This document shows positions 4,748 to 5,116 of a stretch of 5,116 bases of DNA, piece by piece. The position numbers and the translations under genes were made by a program. Source of the stretch: an uncultured Xanthobacteraceae bacterium. GTDB lineage: Bacteria > Pseudomonadota > Alphaproteobacteria > Rhizobiales > Xanthobacteraceae. Each line of letters begins with the position of its first letter. Positions within the stretch are counted from its first letter, which is position 1. The notes beneath the pieces were generated by a model, which was not told the DNA's origin, did no database searches, and saw nothing but the letters and a program-made list of their open reading frames with translations. Location: positions 1 through 5,116 of the forward strand of contig CATPCO010000682.1 in the NCBI GenBank assembly GCA_955652925.1. The letters run 5' to 3'.

Positions 4748-5116
4748 TCAGCCCAATACGCGCACCGGCTTTCCATCGAGGAACGCGCGAATGTCGTCCA
4801 CCACGCCGGCGAAATAGGCGCGATAATTCTGAATCGCGACGTAGCCCAGGTGTGGCGTGAGCACCACATTGTCCATCTTGCGCAAGGGATGATTCGTGGG
4901 CAGCGGCTCCACGTCGAAGACGTCGAGGCCGGCGCCCGCAATCTTGCTCTCGCGCAGCGCGGTCAGAAGTGCCGGCTCCTCGATGATCGGACCGCGTGAC
5001 GTGTTGATGATGTAGGCCGAGGACTTCATCAAGCCGAGCTCATTTGCTCCAATCAGTCCGCGCGTGCGCGGCGACAAAATCAAGTGAACGGTGATAATAT
5101 CGGATTGACGGAAAAG
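4748..5116 (-). CDS. D-isomer-specific 2-hydroxyacid dehydrogenase, C-terminal part
   Basis: The last 122 residues of an NAD(P)-dependent dehydrogenase that interconverts 2-oxoacids and D-2-hydroxyacids in the cytoplasm; the exact substrate is unknown. The frame is open to the window edge. It shows SDIITVHL, LSPRTRGLIG, the segment NTSRGPIIEEPALL with the catalytic Arg, then AGAGLDVFDVEPLP with the catalytic Glu, and VVLTPHLGY with the catalytic His. The end, DIRAFLDGKPVRVLG, is the normal C-terminus of the family. Full-length members have about 310-340 residues, so the N-terminal two thirds, including the GxGxxG nucleotide-binding motif, lie outside the window. All three expected catalytic residues in this part are present, so there is no sign of decay. 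The gene converges on the L,D-transpeptidase gene across a 63-bp gap with a stem-loop. Confidence 0.92.
   Translation of the reverse strand, partial: LFRQSDIITVHLILSPRTRGLIGANELGLMKSSAYIINTSRGPIIEEPALLTALRESKIAGAGLDVFDVEPLPTNHPLRKMDNVVLTPHLGYVAIQNYRAYFAGVVDDIRAFLDGKPVRVLG

Noticed and set aside
4525..4941. 138-residue minus-strand ORF bridging the transpeptidase and dehydrogenase genes
   Set aside because: It is in the wrong frame for the dehydrogenase and antisense to the transpeptidase C-terminus, with no motifs.

Overview
The window is GC-rich and dense with genes. It looks like chromosomal DNA from an alphaproteobacterium, probably Hyphomicrobiales (Bradyrhizobium/Rhodopseudomonas-like). 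That placement rests on overall codon character and on the look of the proteins (a TIGR02444-type protein, a Pro-rich YkuD protein with an SSGC motif). It is inference, not a database match.

Layout. (1) Positions 1-1456, minus strand: the N-terminal 485 residues of a polytopic GT-C membrane glycosyltransferase (GT39/ArnT-like). It runs off the left edge. (2) 1457-1597: a short gap with the 5' region of that gene and a perfect 14-bp terminator hairpin that ends the next minus-strand gene. (3) 1598-2194, minus strand: a cysteine-free carboxymuconolactone decarboxylase/AhpD-fold protein of 198 aa. (4) 2195-2355: a 161-bp divergent gap. (5) 2356-2883 and 2886-3266, plus strand: a two-gene unit, a TIGR02444 (DUF2390) protein followed 2 bp later by a PcaC-type carboxymuconolactone decarboxylase. 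(6) 3267-3499: a non-coding stretch with three back-to-back hairpins just after the PcaC-like gene and two small dyads just before the next gene. (7) 3500-4684, plus strand: a secreted L,D-transpeptidase with a long Pro-rich linker. (8) 4685-4747: a convergent gap with a 14-bp stem-loop. (9) 4748-5116, minus strand: the C-terminal 122 residues of a D-2-hydroxyacid dehydrogenase, cut by the right edge.

How the genes relate. Two genes belong to the cell envelope: a membrane glycosyltransferase and a peptidoglycan cross-linking enzyme. The middle holds two unrelated-length members of the AhpD/CMD superfamily, transcribed divergently on either side of the TIGR02444 gene. No aromatic-degradation (pca) partners are visible, so the PcaC-like protein should not be taken as proof of a protocatechuate pathway here. 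I see no tRNA, rRNA, CRISPR, transposase, phage gene or att site. Nothing in the window is convincingly a new biological system. The most useful points are two start-site corrections, the divergent CMD pair, and several unexplained hairpins between genes.
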